A stretch of 64,000 nucleotides of DNA from Streptococcus parauberis NCFD 2020 (GCF_000187935.1 NZ_AEUT02000001.1:1240001-1304000), one strand, 5' to 3'. Positions 53,088 to 62,406 are shown, counted from the stretch's first letter. The notes: a model not told the origin generated them from the sequence alone. Numbers and translations are program-made.

Positions 53088-54406
53088 ATGAGAAAACAAT
53101 TTATTAAATTAACTGTCTTAACACTTTTTTTATAAGTTTTATATCATTAACAGCTTGTCAATCACAAGATAATTCAAAACCCAAAATAGAAACAAGCCAA
53201 ATAACTACAAAGAAATCACTAGATTCTAATAAGAATAAAACATCTGATGACAATGCAAAACCAAGTAGTACCAATAATAGTTCTTCAACTACTAATAGTT
53301 CTAAAGACGAGTCAATAAATGACACAAGTAAGTATGATATAACTGCTATTGATGCAATCAATAAATCGTTTGGAGTTTGGCTATTTAACTCTGCCTATGC
53401 TATAGATAGTATATTAGTAAGTGGAGCTCCTGATGATCCTGCATTTACATCTAACTTCCGAGCAGGAAATGTTGGTGTTTGGTCAAGTCAAACAGTTGAT
53501 GGACCAATCTTTTTAAGAATCACTGGTTTAACAGAAAATATGGATATAGATACAGGAACCTACCCAACCCCAAACGAATATTATGAAGGTAGTTTAGAAG
53601 CATTTAGAACTAAACTAAAATCTTTAAAGATAGCCAGATTAGGTGTTAAAGTTGGAAGTAGTCAAACCTCAGAATATGCTGCTAAAAGCTGTTTCAGATT
53701 ATATAACTTACCTGACAAAACACACTTAAATTTGTCATTTGAAGAGGAAACTCAACAAATTATTAGTTCTCGTGTTCCCGAGTCTAAGAATTTCAAAGCA
53801 TCTCATTATGGATACTCATACTTATATGAGGAACTTTTGGCTCCTGATAAACCAAGTTATCAAATCATCTTAGGAAATAATGGGATTGTATACTTGGTAT
53901 CTGATTACAAGGATGGTAGCAAATCAACTTATAAGCACGCGCCAGAGGATATGCAAAATAAGTATCAGGAACTCTTAAAACAAGAGAAACCTACTGATAA
54001 TGGTAGTCAAAGTAAAACAGAAAGTTCAAACAATGAACAGATAGTACCTGAAGGTCTCGTAGGTACATGGGAGTACACCTCACCTAGTCAAGGCTATCAA
54101 GCATTAACATATGATGCAAAAGGTAATGCAAATCGTGTTGATGATAAAGGAAATAAGTATACTGGTGTAATTAACCCAGTCGAAGAGATTTCTCCTGGAC
54201 TTTACCATTTCGTAGAATTAAAAGGGGATAATTTCTCAGCGGCATTTCCAGTGCTTGGAATGGGAGGTGCAGGGTTTGAAGCAGAAATGGGTTTTAAATT
54301 AAACGGCGATAAATTAACATATGTTCAATGGATCCGTCCAATGAACACTACTTTCAACCCAAGTAACGATAAACTATCTGAACTTGCGACATTTACAAGA
54401 AAATAA
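53088..54406 (+). pseudogene. Lipoprotein gene with a frameshift in a T tract
   Basis: AAAGGAG and ATG at 53088 begin MRKQFIKLTVLTLFL and then a stop. Adding one base to the T7 run at 53125-53131 restores a lipoprotein signal ending FISLTACQSQ. The rest of the frame is open to 54406: a Ser/Thr/Asn-rich linker, then a domain of about 180 residues (AINKSFGVWLFNSAYAID, IILGNNGIVYLVSDYKDG), a second linker and a C-terminal domain starting LVGTWEYTSPSQGY. The C-terminal part may be DUF6287-like (low confidence). It could be inactive, phase-variable, or a sequencing error. Confidence 0.75.
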
Positions 54407-54450
54407 AAAAAGTAAATCACCTTCAATTTTGTTGGTGATTTACTTTTTTT
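54405..54450 (+). terminator. Terminator after the lipoprotein gene
   Basis: AAAAAAGTAAATCAC pairs with GTGATTTACTTTTTT, and the stem ends in a T7 run. It begins at the stop codon. Confidence 0.9.
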
Positions 54451-54578
54451 GTTGACTATTTTTATTTTAATATTAAGATTGGCTATATTACTGACGAATT
54501 ATTAGATATACTTCTTGACATTGTCTGAACAGCTAAGAAGTTTTTCTTAAGGTTGTTTTGCTTGTCAAAGAATCTCTT

Positions 54579-56063
54579 TTACTTCTCCCCAACCACATAG
54601 GTCAGTTGGCTTGCTTGCGCTGCTGAGAAAGTGCGGTAGGAAATGACGCCTAGTCCAATGCAGTTGGATTCTGAGATGAGGACGGTGCCGTCTTTCTTGA
54701 CCTCTTCGACAATGGCAACATGCCCGTAAGATGGGTCTGCCCCTGCTTGTCCTGGGCTAAAGGAAAGAGCGTAACCTGCTTTTGGTGTATGGGTTGTTTC
54801 ATAACCAGCCTTGTTCTTCCAGTCACCACCATTGCCCATAAATTGACCAAAGTGATAGCCAAGTTCTTGCGCACGGTTATAAACATACCAAGTACATTGA
54901 CCCCATGGATAGGTAACGGCTGAGTAGCCAATCACATGATTAGGCTTAGACAACTTAAAGCTTACTGGTACGGCGGTTAGTAAAGCAGATGACTGCATCT
55001 GTAATTCTTTAGGAATGGCTGGTGTGCCACCATGTTGATCAATCCATTGATCAATAGCTTCCATGATTTTAGCACGGCTCTTACCTGTTCCGCTAGTGTC
55101 TGTAAAATAAACACCACCTTCAACAGAAATATTTAATCGGCCAGCAGATAAGAGTTTAGCTTTATTATCCTGAATCTCAAAACTCGTATTATGATTTTGG
55201 ATAATGGTCTCCTCGGTCAACTTAGTCACAGCCACCTGATCATTAAAGGCCTTGGCATGACCCGGATTGTTATCAAATGCCCCATAACCAAACATATTGG
55301 CACCGGCTTCTTTAGCTACTCCTTGCGTTCCTAGAGAGCTTTCAGCCATGGCAATGGCAATAATAGCTCGGACGTCAAGTCCGCTTTCTTTTTCCCATTC
55401 TAATAGCTTGGCACCATTGATACGATTGGTATCATAGGAAATCCCTGTAGATTTCAGGTAGCCATCCAGTTGCGCTGCAGTGATACCATATCTGTGTGAG
55501 AGCAGGTTATGGCTGTATGCATCCTGACCAGTCCAGTGTTCCACATAAGCTGCGCTAGCCATTGCCGAAGGCAGATGAGCAGGCACACTGAAATCAGACC
55601 ACGAATCCACTGTTGGCAATTGCGCTGGACTTGGAGTTGCTTCTTGTGGTGTCGCTGGAGCAGGTTGAGTCGGTTCTGGCGCAGGCGTTTTGTTGCCTTC
55701 AGCCGTACCCGGTTGAGTCTGGCTAGCGTCAGTAGTCGGTGAAGACGATGTTGAAGTGCTAGTTGGCGTCGTGCTTGAGCTAGACGAACTAGAAGGCTCC
55801 GTAGAACTTGACGACGGAACTGTCTCCGTCGAAGATGAAGGAGCCGTCGTTTGATCCGTACTAGTAGCTGTCTCACTAGATGAACTAGTAGCCGTACTAT
55901 CCGTCGCCCCTTCCGTTGACGTCATCGATGTCGTGCTCGACGACGATTGACTGGTGCTAGGAGTCGTATCCTCCGCCAAAACACTTAAAGTTTGAATGCT
56001 TGGAACGGCCAAAGCCACAAGCATCAGCATTGTAATGTATTTATCTTTTTTCAAAATTTTCAA
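54579..56063 (-). CDS. Secreted peptidoglycan hydrolase: glucosaminidase-like and CHAP domains
   Basis: A signal peptide (about 1-30, ending LSVLAED) is followed by a long Ser/Thr-rich low-complexity linker (about 33-115) and a Pro/Ala/Gln stretch. Next comes a lysozyme-like/glucosaminidase region with AIIAIAMAESSLGTQGVAKE (the glutamate in AESSLG is the likely catalytic acid). The C-terminal CHAP domain has WGQCTWYVYN (catalytic cysteine) and YGHVAIVEEV (histidine). There is no LPXTG or anchoring repeat. Such proteins cut septal or cross-wall peptidoglycan. The Ser/Thr linker is encoded by GC-richer, repetitive sequence than its neighbours. Confidence 0.85.
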   Translation of the reverse strand: MKILKKDKYITMLMLVALAVPSIQTLSVLAEDTTPSTSQSSSSTTSMTSTEGATDSTATSSSSETATSTDQTTAPSSSTETVPSSSSTEPSSSSSSSTTPTSTSTSSSPTTDASQTQPGTAEGNKTPAPEPTQPAPATPQEATPSPAQLPTVDSWSDFSVPAHLPSAMASAAYVEHWTGQDAYSHNLLSHRYGITAAQLDGYLKSTGISYDTNRINGAKLLEWEKESGLDVRAIIAIAMAESSLGTQGVAKEAGANMFGYGAFDNNPGHAKAFNDQVAVTKLTEETIIQNHNTSFEIQDNKAKLLSAGRLNISVEGGVYFTDTSGTGKSRAKIMEAIDQWIDQHGGTPAIPKELQMQSSALLTAVPVSFKLSKPNHVIGYSAVTYPWGQCTWYVYNRAQELGYHFGQFMGNGGDWKNKAGYETTHTPKAGYALSFSPGQAGADPSYGHVAIVEEVKKDGTVLISESNCIGLGVISYRTFSAAQASQLTYVVGEK

Positions 56064-56179
56064 TTCTTTTCTATTTTTTCTGTTAAATGATTTGTCTCTA
56101 ATAAATCTTCTATTAATTATCTACATCTCCCTTTGAATAGATAGAGTCAAATTCATATTACCATAATCATTTTGAAATT

Positions 56180-56416
56180 TCAATTCATCTTCGTTTTCGT
56201 AACCTTTAAAAAAACATTCTCAATATTTTCAATATTAAAGAAATATACATTTTCTGGACTTACCATCCCTTGTGGTATTAACACTGATCCATAATCAAAA
56301 TATACTTCTGATCCATTTTCCTCAATGATGGCTGCTCTTGTAACTATCATTACTTCACTACCATCTCCATTTTTTAATGTAACAACACTACCTAGTGGTA
56401 AAATTTCTTCATTCAT
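56180..56416 (-). CDS. DUF4176 family protein, type VII secretion associated
   Basis: The 78 residues start NEEILPLGSVVTLKNGDGSE and continue with YGSVLIPQGMVSPENVYFFN, the pattern of DUF4176 proteins. These accompany EsxA-like and LXG effector genes of type VII secretion systems in Firmicutes. There is no signal or membrane helix. AGAGGA precedes the ATG. Upstream lie a membrane protein and a truncated lipase-like gene, consistent with a leftover effector cassette. Confidence 0.75.
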   Translation of the reverse strand: MNEEILPLGSVVTLKNGDGSEVMIVTRAAIIEENGSEVYFDYGSVLIPQGMVSPENVYFFNIENIENVFLKVTKTKMN

Positions 56417-56439
56417 ATCAGTCCTCTTTCTTTTACTAA

Positions 56440-56823
56440 CTATTTATTTTTGCGAACATTTTCTACTGCTTTAATAAACCTAATAGGATTGTTTTGAAAA
56501 ATACCAATCACCATCACTGCTGGCATTATACCCATTAAACTATACATTACAATTTCACTTTTTATTGGAGAACCAAATGAGTGAACTACGATATTAATGA
56601 TAAGGATGGGTAAAAATCCACTAGCACCTATTATCGATGTTATTATCCATATATAAATTTTTTTGCCTATAGTGATTTTTTTGTCTCCAAAATTATTCCA
56701 AATTAAATTTCCATTAGCTGCAATTAAAAATTCTTTTTTTGTTGTAATTTCTCCGATTTTTACATGTTTGTATAATGCTTGCTCTACAAGAATCAGCATT
56801 CCTAAAAATTCTAAAATCCACAA
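56440..56823 (-). CDS. Small multi-pass membrane protein, possible immunity or effector partner
   Basis: The visible 127 residues have three or four hydrophobic segments and a basic C terminus (AVENVRKNK). The frame remains open upstream to about 56975 and encodes another membrane-like stretch (NKYIPLIISLLILFGSLG) without an ATG. So either a non-AUG start (TTG at 56823) is used or the 5' end is damaged. It lies between the truncated lipase-like gene and the DUF4176 gene, where immunity or chaperone genes of type VII effectors usually sit. Function is inferred from context only. Confidence 0.5.
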   Translation of the reverse strand: MWILEFLGMLILVEQALYKHVKIGEITTKKEFLIAANGNLIWNNFGDKKITIGKKIYIWIITSIIGASGFLPILIINIVVHSFGSPIKSEIVMYSLMGIMPAVMVIGIFQNNPIRFIKAVENVRKNK

Positions 56824-56960
56824 TAGTACTAGTATCCCTAATATTGTTTTATTATATATACCAAAAGAAATGGCCGTAATTCCTAAACTTCCAAATAATA
56901 TTAGTAATGAAATAATAAGAGGAATATACTTATTATAGTTACCCGCTTTTTCTGTATTTA

Positions 56961-57275
56961 TTAGTTTACTTTTTCAGATGAAAGTATTTCTCCTGTTCTC
57001 GTATTATAGTAAACCACACCTTTATTAGTTTCTCCAATATAAATTTTTTTTCTTAATAACATCTCATTTCCTTTACCATTACTTTGAACCTTATCATAAA
57101 TGCTAGTAGCTTTATCTCCTAATCGTTCTAAGTAAGCAGAATTATTTACCCCTATATGAGCATTTGAAATAAAATCGCGTAGTCCATCCGCATCCTTGTT
57201 AGTACCTGCGTATGCAATGTAAGTCTCTCCAGTTTGTTTATCCTTTACTGCGATAGCAACTATACCGGTTATATC
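56961..57275 (-). pseudogene. C-terminal remnant of a lipase-like type VII effector
   Basis: This open frame of about 104 codons lacks a start and has an in-frame TAA immediately upstream. It encodes TGIVAIAVKDKQTGETYIAY and AGTNKDADGLRDFISNAHIG, which resemble the alpha/beta-hydrolase segment of Mbeg1-like lipases (YxGTN-DxxxDW pattern). It ends KIYIGETNKGVVYYNTRTGE and a short tail. The N-terminal part is missing, and the sequence to the right is unrelated AT-rich DNA, so a deletion endpoint lies near 57275. The link to type VII secretion rests on the neighbouring DUF4176 gene. Confidence 0.6.
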
Positions 57276-57431
57276 TTATACAAGTGTCCAAAACTAGAAA
57301 AAATGCACATTTACTAAAGTTTTACATCCTATTTGCAAAATATTTACAATCACGAGCTTTTATTTTACTTCTATCTTTCTAATTGTTAGCATGCTAATTT
57401 TTTATATTAAGATATGATTTTCCTTTTTTTA

Positions 57432-57468
57432 CTAAAAAAGCACCTCCAATTTTTTTGGGGGTGCTTTG
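57432..57468 (-). terminator. Terminator of the padR operon
   Basis: Read leftward, AAAGCACCCCCAA pairs with TTGGAGGTGCTTT (one mismatch-type G-T) and is followed by TTTAG. It lies about 85 bases after the last gene of the unit. Confidence 0.75.
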
Positions 57469-57551
57469 TCTGAGAATTGTCTTTTAAAGATTCTAATTTT
57501 CTGATGCTAATTATCTATAAAGATATCTCGCTCATGGTTTAGCTATGCCTC

Positions 57552-58256
57552 TCAGAGTGGTGTGTTGTAGGTTTTATCCAGATAGTTGCTGAGGCCAAAT
57601 TTAGCCAGCGCTAGCAATCCTCCTAAAGGAAGATAATACCAAATAGGTCCATGTAGCACGCTTACGTCTAGTGATCGATTTAGAAAAGGTAATCCAAAAA
57701 TAATCATGATGATTGGGAGACAATAGACGATGAAACGTCTTCTCATGGCTTTGTCAGTTAGGGAATAGGTTCCTTTAACAATCATTTCCACGATAGCAAT
57801 TGAAACGATGATGATTACAATCATTAGCAGTATGTCTAGCCATGTAATAGTCATTGTAAACTCTGGACTTTTATGGTTGACAATGCGTTCTAAACAATAA
57901 GTTAGGATATCCCCTGCTAAAAAGATTAGTGAGAAGTTAAAAACTAAAAGCAATATCATATTGAGATGTCTTAAAAAATTTTCTGTAGCATTCATTTTTG
58001 GCAACGAAGCAATAACATCATCAATGAAAGCTTGCTTATCCTGACCAAAAATGTCTTCTAACCTTTCGCCACGATCTTGCCCTTCCAGCAATAGCGAAAC
58101 CAAATCGTTGCGGATTTCTTCTTGATGGTAGTCATTAATTTTGGCCCCCCGCAGATATACTATCATATCAGTATAATCCTTGGAGTAAACTTCCTTGATA
58201 CCATCTTCTAATCTACCATTTTCCTTTTGTAGTGCTTTGACTTTGTTCATCTTCAT
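57552..58256 (-). CDS. HAAS/DUF1700-like membrane protein under PadR control
   Basis: The 234 residues have an N-terminal helical soluble domain (about 1-90) with YHQEEIRNDLVSLLLEGQDR and EDIFGQDKQAFIDDVIASLP, a pattern typical of HAAS-type domains. Four transmembrane segments follow (near 98-118, 140-160, 175-192 and 205-222). Its start overlaps the padR stop as ATGA, so it is translationally coupled. PadR plus HAAS membrane protein pairs are common in Firmicutes and respond to envelope or drug stress; the exact function is not known. Confidence 0.75.
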   Translation of the reverse strand: MKMNKVKALQKENGRLEDGIKEVYSKDYTDMIVYLRGAKINDYHQEEIRNDLVSLLLEGQDRGERLEDIFGQDKQAFIDDVIASLPKMNATENFLRHLNMILLLVFNFSLIFLAGDILTYCLERIVNHKSPEFTMTITWLDILLMIVIIIVSIAIVEMIVKGTYSLTDKAMRRRFIVYCLPIIMIIFGLPFLNRSLDVSVLHGPIWYYLPLGGLLALAKFGLSNYLDKTYNTPL

Positions 58257-58597
58257 TCTACCTCTCTCAGATCGCTATTTTCATTACTTAAGAGTTGGTT
58301 GATCGCAGAGCTGAGCGACAGCCAATTTTCTTTAAAGTCTGCTAATTGTTGTAAGCCAGTATCCGTTAAACTATAATATTTACGTTTTGGCCCTTGCGGC
58401 GATGGTTTAGCTATGCCTTCAATTGACTTACTGCTCTGCAATCTTAAAATAATCGGATAAATGGTTCCTTCAGAAACTGTCCCAAATCCGTAGGCTTCCA
58501 ATTTTTTTGAGATTTCATAAGCATAAGTTTCTTCTTGCCTAATGATCTCTAATATGGCACCTTCCAATAAGCCTTTTAACATCTGTGATGGAATCAA
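58253..58597 (-). CDS. PadR-family transcriptional regulator
   Basis: The 114 residues form a winged helix (MLKGLLEGAILEIIRQEETY, AYEISKKLEAYGFGTVSEGT, IYPIILRL) and a C-terminal dimer helix. I choose the TTG at 58597 (starting MIPSQMLKG) because AGAGGTGG lies 5 bases upstream and related PadR proteins start MIPSQMLKG. The longer frame to 58630 has no site. Palindromes at 58619-58661 just upstream suggest autoregulation. Confidence 0.88.
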   Translation of the reverse strand: MIPSQMLKGLLEGAILEIIRQEETYAYEISKKLEAYGFGTVSEGTIYPIILRLQSSKSIEGIAKPSPQGPKRKYYSLTDTGLQQLADFKENWLSLSSAINQLLSNENSDLREVE

Positions 58598-58618
58598 ATA
58601 GACCACCTCTTTCACTAT

Positions 58619-58661
58619 CTTGTAATACAAGTTACTTTATCTAACTATATTGTATTGCAAG
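58619..58661 (-). promoter_or_regulatory. Candidate PadR operators
   Basis: CTTGTAATACAAG (58619-58631) is a palindrome around one base. A second, slightly diverged copy, TTGTATTGCAAG, is at 58650-58661. Their spacing is about three DNA turns. They overlap the padR promoter and leader. Confidence 0.6.
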
Positions 58662-58691
58662 TTAGTGTACTTGTCAAGAGATTATTTGGGT

Positions 58692-58748
58692 TTAAATGTG
58701 TTCTTTTTCACACATTTAATTGTTGTATGCGTTTACATTTGGTACAAT
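58692..58748 (+). promoter_or_regulatory. pckA promoter with cre-like site and upstream dyad
   Basis: TTGTTG (58720-58725), 17 bases and TACAAT (58743-58748) form the promoter. TGTATGCGTTTACA (58724-58737), a cre-like palindrome, overlaps the -35 and spacer. Immediately upstream, TTAAATGTG and CACATTTAA (58692-58719) are 9-base arms around a 10-base T-rich loop, an additional operator or hairpin. Confidence 0.65.
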
Positions 58749-58778
58749 AGGATTGAATATTTATACAGGAGGTGTATT

Positions 58779-60416
58779 ATGACAACCATCGGGCATTATA
58801 AAAACGAGGATATTAATTTACAAAATTCCCACTTTTCATCTTGCAAAACAATTATAGAAACTGCTTTTTATGGTAATAATGTACAAGTTATCAATTCTAT
58901 AAAAGAAGCTTATCAGTTAGCTGCTGCTGCTCCAAATACAATTGTTCTGGATCAGAAGATTAAACATGCTAAGGACTTAGAACTGGATGAAGATACGCAT
59001 GTCATTGTCGCAAATGGTGGAGCTGTTGTTGGTCGAACTGCAAAGGCTCGACGTATAAAAGGTCAAGAACCTAACGAAGATAAAAATATTGAAGCTCTAC
59101 TAAGAGAGGATATTTACCAATCTAGCTTCAAACCATTCATTTCAGCTCAGTCTGTAGTTGGGCTAGATAAACAGTTTATGATTGAAGCTCATATTATGAT
59201 GCCTAAACAGGAAATCAATAACATGTACTCTTGGCTTCTTAATTTCCAAATTCTTAATGATAATTATCAAGCACTTCTTGAGCAGTCTCTTACATATGAC
59301 GAAAATGATATTTTTATCTATTTCAATCCTGATTGGAAACATGATAATTACCCAGATGGATTAGCATATTTTGATACAAAACAGAATGTCGCTGCTATTT
59401 TGGGCATGAATTATTTTGGTGAAATAAAAAAAGGGACTTTAACCTTAGCTTGGGCAACTGCTGCACGAAATAATTACGTCGCTTGTCATGGAGGTCTTAA
59501 AGAATTTAGAAAAGATGGTGAGCTTTATGTAGCTTCTTTCTTTGGCTTATCGGGATCAGGTAAATCAACATTAACCCATGCAAAACATGATAATAAATAT
59601 GAAATTCAAGTACTTCATGATGATGCCTTTGTCATTTCTACTAAGGATGGTTCTGCGGTAGCTCTGGAACCGGCTTACTTTGATAAAACTAATGATTATC
59701 CAGTGGGTCATCCTGAGCAAGATTATTTCTTAACTGTCCAAAACTGTGGAGTCACTTTAAATGAATCAGGAGAACGTGTTTTGGTGACTGAGGATATCCG
59801 AAATGGAAACGGTCGAACGATCAAATCTCGTTATTCAACTCCAGACCGAGTTGATGTCATTCATGAACCTATTTCAGCCATATTTTGGATAATGAAAGAT
59901 GAATCTCTCCCTCCACTTGTTAAAATTAGTGATCCGACACTTGCTTCAGCATTTGGTTGTACTCTTATGACAAAACGTTCTAATGCAGAAAATACTAGCG
60001 GCGATTTAGGAAAACTGGTCATTGAACCGTATGCTAATCCATTCCGGATTTATCCATTAATTGAAGATTTTGAGAAATTCCATGACTTGTTTGCCTCAGG
60101 TGTTGAAGCCTATATTATCAACACTGGATCTTATTTGAATACTAAAATCAGTAAGGAGATTTCCTTATCTTGTATTGAGAAACTAGTAGATGGTGATGCA
60201 ATGTTTAAAGATTTTGCGCATCTACCAGAGTTCTCCTATCTAGACATAGCAGATTTTAAAGTCGACGAGAATGATACTCATTACTTAGCTTTATTAAAAG
60301 ATCGCATGGCCTTTCGATTGGATTATTTAAAAGAATTTCAGACTTCAGAAAAAGATAATTCCTTATTAGCAGACAGCATCTCCAAATTAGAAACTATTAT
60401 TGAGCAATTAACTTAA
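58779..60416 (+). CDS. pckA: ATP-dependent phosphoenolpyruvate carboxykinase
   Basis: Interconverts oxaloacetate + ATP and phosphoenolpyruvate + CO2 + ADP. The 545 residues have the ATP-type P-loop GLSGSGKST at 256-264, then VLHDDAFVIS and ALEPAYFDK around the active site, and RSRYSTPD-type motif KSRYSTPDRV. The start at 58779 (MTTIGHYKNED) follows AGGAGGTG. PckA is not universal in streptococci. Here it converges on the citrate lyase/oxaloacetate decarboxylase operon and has a cre-like site in its promoter, so use of citrate-derived oxaloacetate is plausible. Confidence 0.95.
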   Translation: MTTIGHYKNEDINLQNSHFSSCKTIIETAFYGNNVQVINSIKEAYQLAAAAPNTIVLDQKIKHAKDLELDEDTHVIVANGGAVVGRTAKARRIKGQEPNEDKNIEALLREDIYQSSFKPFISAQSVVGLDKQFMIEAHIMMPKQEINNMYSWLLNFQILNDNYQALLEQSLTYDENDIFIYFNPDWKHDNYPDGLAYFDTKQNVAAILGMNYFGEIKKGTLTLAWATAARNNYVACHGGLKEFRKDGELYVASFFGLSGSGKSTLTHAKHDNKYEIQVLHDDAFVISTKDGSAVALEPAYFDKTNDYPVGHPEQDYFLTVQNCGVTLNESGERVLVTEDIRNGNGRTIKSRYSTPDRVDVIHEPISAIFWIMKDESLPPLVKISDPTLASAFGCTLMTKRSNAENTSGDLGKLVIEPYANPFRIYPLIEDFEKFHDLFASGVEAYIINTGSYLNTKISKEISLSCIEKLVDGDAMFKDFAHLPEFSYLDIADFKVDENDTHYLALLKDRMAFRLDYLKEFQTSEKDNSLLADSISKLETIIEQLT

Positions 60417-60420
60417 AATC

Positions 60421-60456
60421 AAAAAAACTTAGGTAGTTATACTACCTAAGTTTTTT
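60421..60456. terminator. Bidirectional terminator between pckA and oadA
   Basis: AAAAAACTTAGGTAG pairs perfectly with CTACCTAAGTTTTTT around TTATA. It serves both converging genes. Confidence 0.92.
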
Positions 60457-61847
60457 TAGTCAATGTCAATTGTGACCTGAACTTCTTGGAATGGTACATC
60501 GTAGAATGGATCTTCTCGACGTCCCAAGAAATCCTTAGCCTGATTTGGGAAAGAAGCATAACTTAATACATCTTCTTCCGATTTAGCATATTGGGCAATT
60601 TCTTCACGTAATTTTGGTAATTGCGGCTCAATCAAATCAGCTGGTCTGATTGTCATAACTTCTTCCTCACCAATAATTTTTTCTTTTATTCCCTCAGCTA
60701 GTGGTGCCGGTGGTCTACCATATAAGCCACGAACATAATCTTTAATTTCATTAGGAACGATTTTATAACGCTCACCTGAAATGACATTCATTAGGGCTTG
60801 TGTACCAACCATTTGAGAAAGTGGTGTTACTAATGGTGGATAGCCAAGGTCTGCACGCACACGTGGTACCTCTGCTAAAACTTCTTCATATTTATCATCT
60901 AATCCCTGTTCAGATAATTGACTAAGGAGATTCGATAACATTCCACCAGGAACCTGATAAATCAAGGTTTTAGGTTCAATATCTTTTACCTTTGGATTAA
61001 GTAAACCTTCTGAACGGAAATGATCACGAACAGTATTAAGGTGGCTAGCAACTTTCTCAACTTCTTTCAGATTAAGTCCAGTTTCAAATCCTAAATCTTC
61101 AAGACCCATAACAACAGATTCAGTTGCCGGCTGACTGGTGCCTCCTGCAAAAGAAGATACTGCTGTATCAATGATATCTGCACCTGCCTCAGCTACTTTT
61201 AAATAAGTCATTTCTGAAATTCCACCCGTTGCATGTGTATGAATTTCTAAGGGGAGATCAATTCTTGCTTTAATTCCTTTAACCAAGTCATAGCCGGTTT
61301 GTGGTGTTAAAACACCTGCCATATCTTTGATACAGATAGAATCTGCACCCAATTTAGCATATTCTTCTGCCAAATGGACAAAATAATCTACAGTATGGAC
61401 AGGACTAGTTGTATAAGATATTGCAACTTGTGCATGGCCACCAAATTCTTTAGTTGCTGCTACTGCAGTTTGTAGGTTTCTTGGATCGTTCAAAGCATCA
61501 AATATACGGATAATATCAATCCCATTCTCAATTGATTTTTGAACAAATTCACGAACTACGTCATCTGCATAATTACGGTAACCAAGAATATTTTGTCCTC
61601 GTAATAACATTTGTAGTTTTGTATGTTTGACGGCTTTACGTATCGTACGTAATCTTTCCCATGGATCTTCATTTAAGTAGCGCAAACATGAATCAAATGT
61701 TGCACCGCCCCAAACTTCAAGAGCATGGTAGCCGGCATTATCTAGTTGTTCTAAAACAGGTAACATTTGTTCTGTTGTCATCCGAGTGGCAATTTGACTT
61801 TGTTGCCCATCTCTTAGAACAGTTTCCGTAATACGGATTTTTGCCAT
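60456..61847 (-). CDS. oadA: Oxaloacetate decarboxylase alpha subunit (carboxyltransferase domain)
   Basis: Carboxyltransferase that takes CO2 from oxaloacetate to biotin and releases pyruvate. The 463 residues include TETVLRDGQQSQIATRM and the metal-binding EIHTHATGG, plus the conserved-domain region SQMVGTQALMNV. There is no C-terminal biotin-carrier domain (no MKM motif), so a separate biotin protein must be encoded elsewhere in the cluster. GGAGGAATGA, overlapping the citX end, supplies the ribosome binding site. It is the last visible gene of the citrate operon. Confidence 0.93.
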   Translation of the reverse strand: MAKIRITETVLRDGQQSQIATRMTTEQMLPVLEQLDNAGYHALEVWGGATFDSCLRYLNEDPWERLRTIRKAVKHTKLQMLLRGQNILGYRNYADDVVREFVQKSIENGIDIIRIFDALNDPRNLQTAVAATKEFGGHAQVAISYTTSPVHTVDYFVHLAEEYAKLGADSICIKDMAGVLTPQTGYDLVKGIKARIDLPLEIHTHATGGISEMTYLKVAEAGADIIDTAVSSFAGGTSQPATESVVMGLEDLGFETGLNLKEVEKVASHLNTVRDHFRSEGLLNPKVKDIEPKTLIYQVPGGMLSNLLSQLSEQGLDDKYEEVLAEVPRVRADLGYPPLVTPLSQMVGTQALMNVISGERYKIVPNEIKDYVRGLYGRPPAPLAEGIKEKIIGEEEVMTIRPADLIEPQLPKLREEIAQYAKSEEDVLSYASFPNQAKDFLGRREDPFYDVPFQEVQVTIDID

Positions 61848-61848
61848 T

Positions 61849-62406
61849 TCATTCCTCCTTTAAGTTAGTCAAGAAAGGCTCAAGCATTGCGGCAATTTTT
61901 TCTTGCATCTCTAAGACAGTATGTTTTCGCGAACGACCACAAGTCTTAGCGTCAGCAGAACAGATAAAACATTGCCTTGCTTCATATCCTAAATCTTTCC
62001 GACTGATTGGTACCAGGTGGCCCTCATTCCACCAAAGCACATCAAGATCCATCAATCTTCCAATCGGACTAGCCGTTTCAATAACGATCATTTTTTCTTT
62101 TAATTGCTGAGCACTTAAGTCAGTTAGACAATAATATTCCGGACCAGTTTTTTGAAAGACTGTTTTTTCAAAGCCAATGGCTTGAGAGCCTAAGCTATTT
62201 TGGATTTGATTAACTACTGTTAGAAATGCTTTTTCTAACAAGTCAGAGCTCTTAACAGCTCCTGGAATATTCATTGTCACTGACAAAAGACTCTGATTGG
62301 GATGGTCTTGTAGAAGTGTATACTGTCTATAACTTCTAATTTCACGCGCCCTTAACATGTCATCTAAACAAACAATTTCCCCATTAAATAAGATGTCCTT
62401 AGACAT
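61849..62406 (-). CDS. citX: Holo-citrate lyase acyl-carrier synthase CitX
   Basis: Transfers the phosphoribosyl-dephospho-CoA prosthetic group to the citrate lyase acyl carrier protein (CitD). The 185 residues include FNGEIVCLDDMLRAREIRSY at the start and the conserved GRLMDLDVLW and ARQCFICSADAKTCGRSRKH, with three cysteines. I start at the ATG at 62406 (MSKDILFNGE), which overlaps the citF stop by 8 bases. Longer frames run into citF. It is placed between citF and oadA. Confidence 0.92.
   Translation of the reverse strand: MSKDILFNGEIVCLDDMLRAREIRSYRQYTLLQDHPNQSLLSVTMNIPGAVKSSDLLEKAFLTVVNQIQNSLGSQAIGFEKTVFQKTGPEYYCLTDLSAQQLKEKMIVIETASPIGRLMDLDVLWWNEGHLVPISRKDLGYEARQCFICSADAKTCGRSRKHTVLEMQEKIAAMLEPFLTNLKEE

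Noticed and set aside
55454..55876. Arg/Leu-rich 140-residue ORF inside the CHAP gene
   Set aside because: Frame shadow of the Ser/Thr-rich linker; its composition is explained by the repetitive linker codons.
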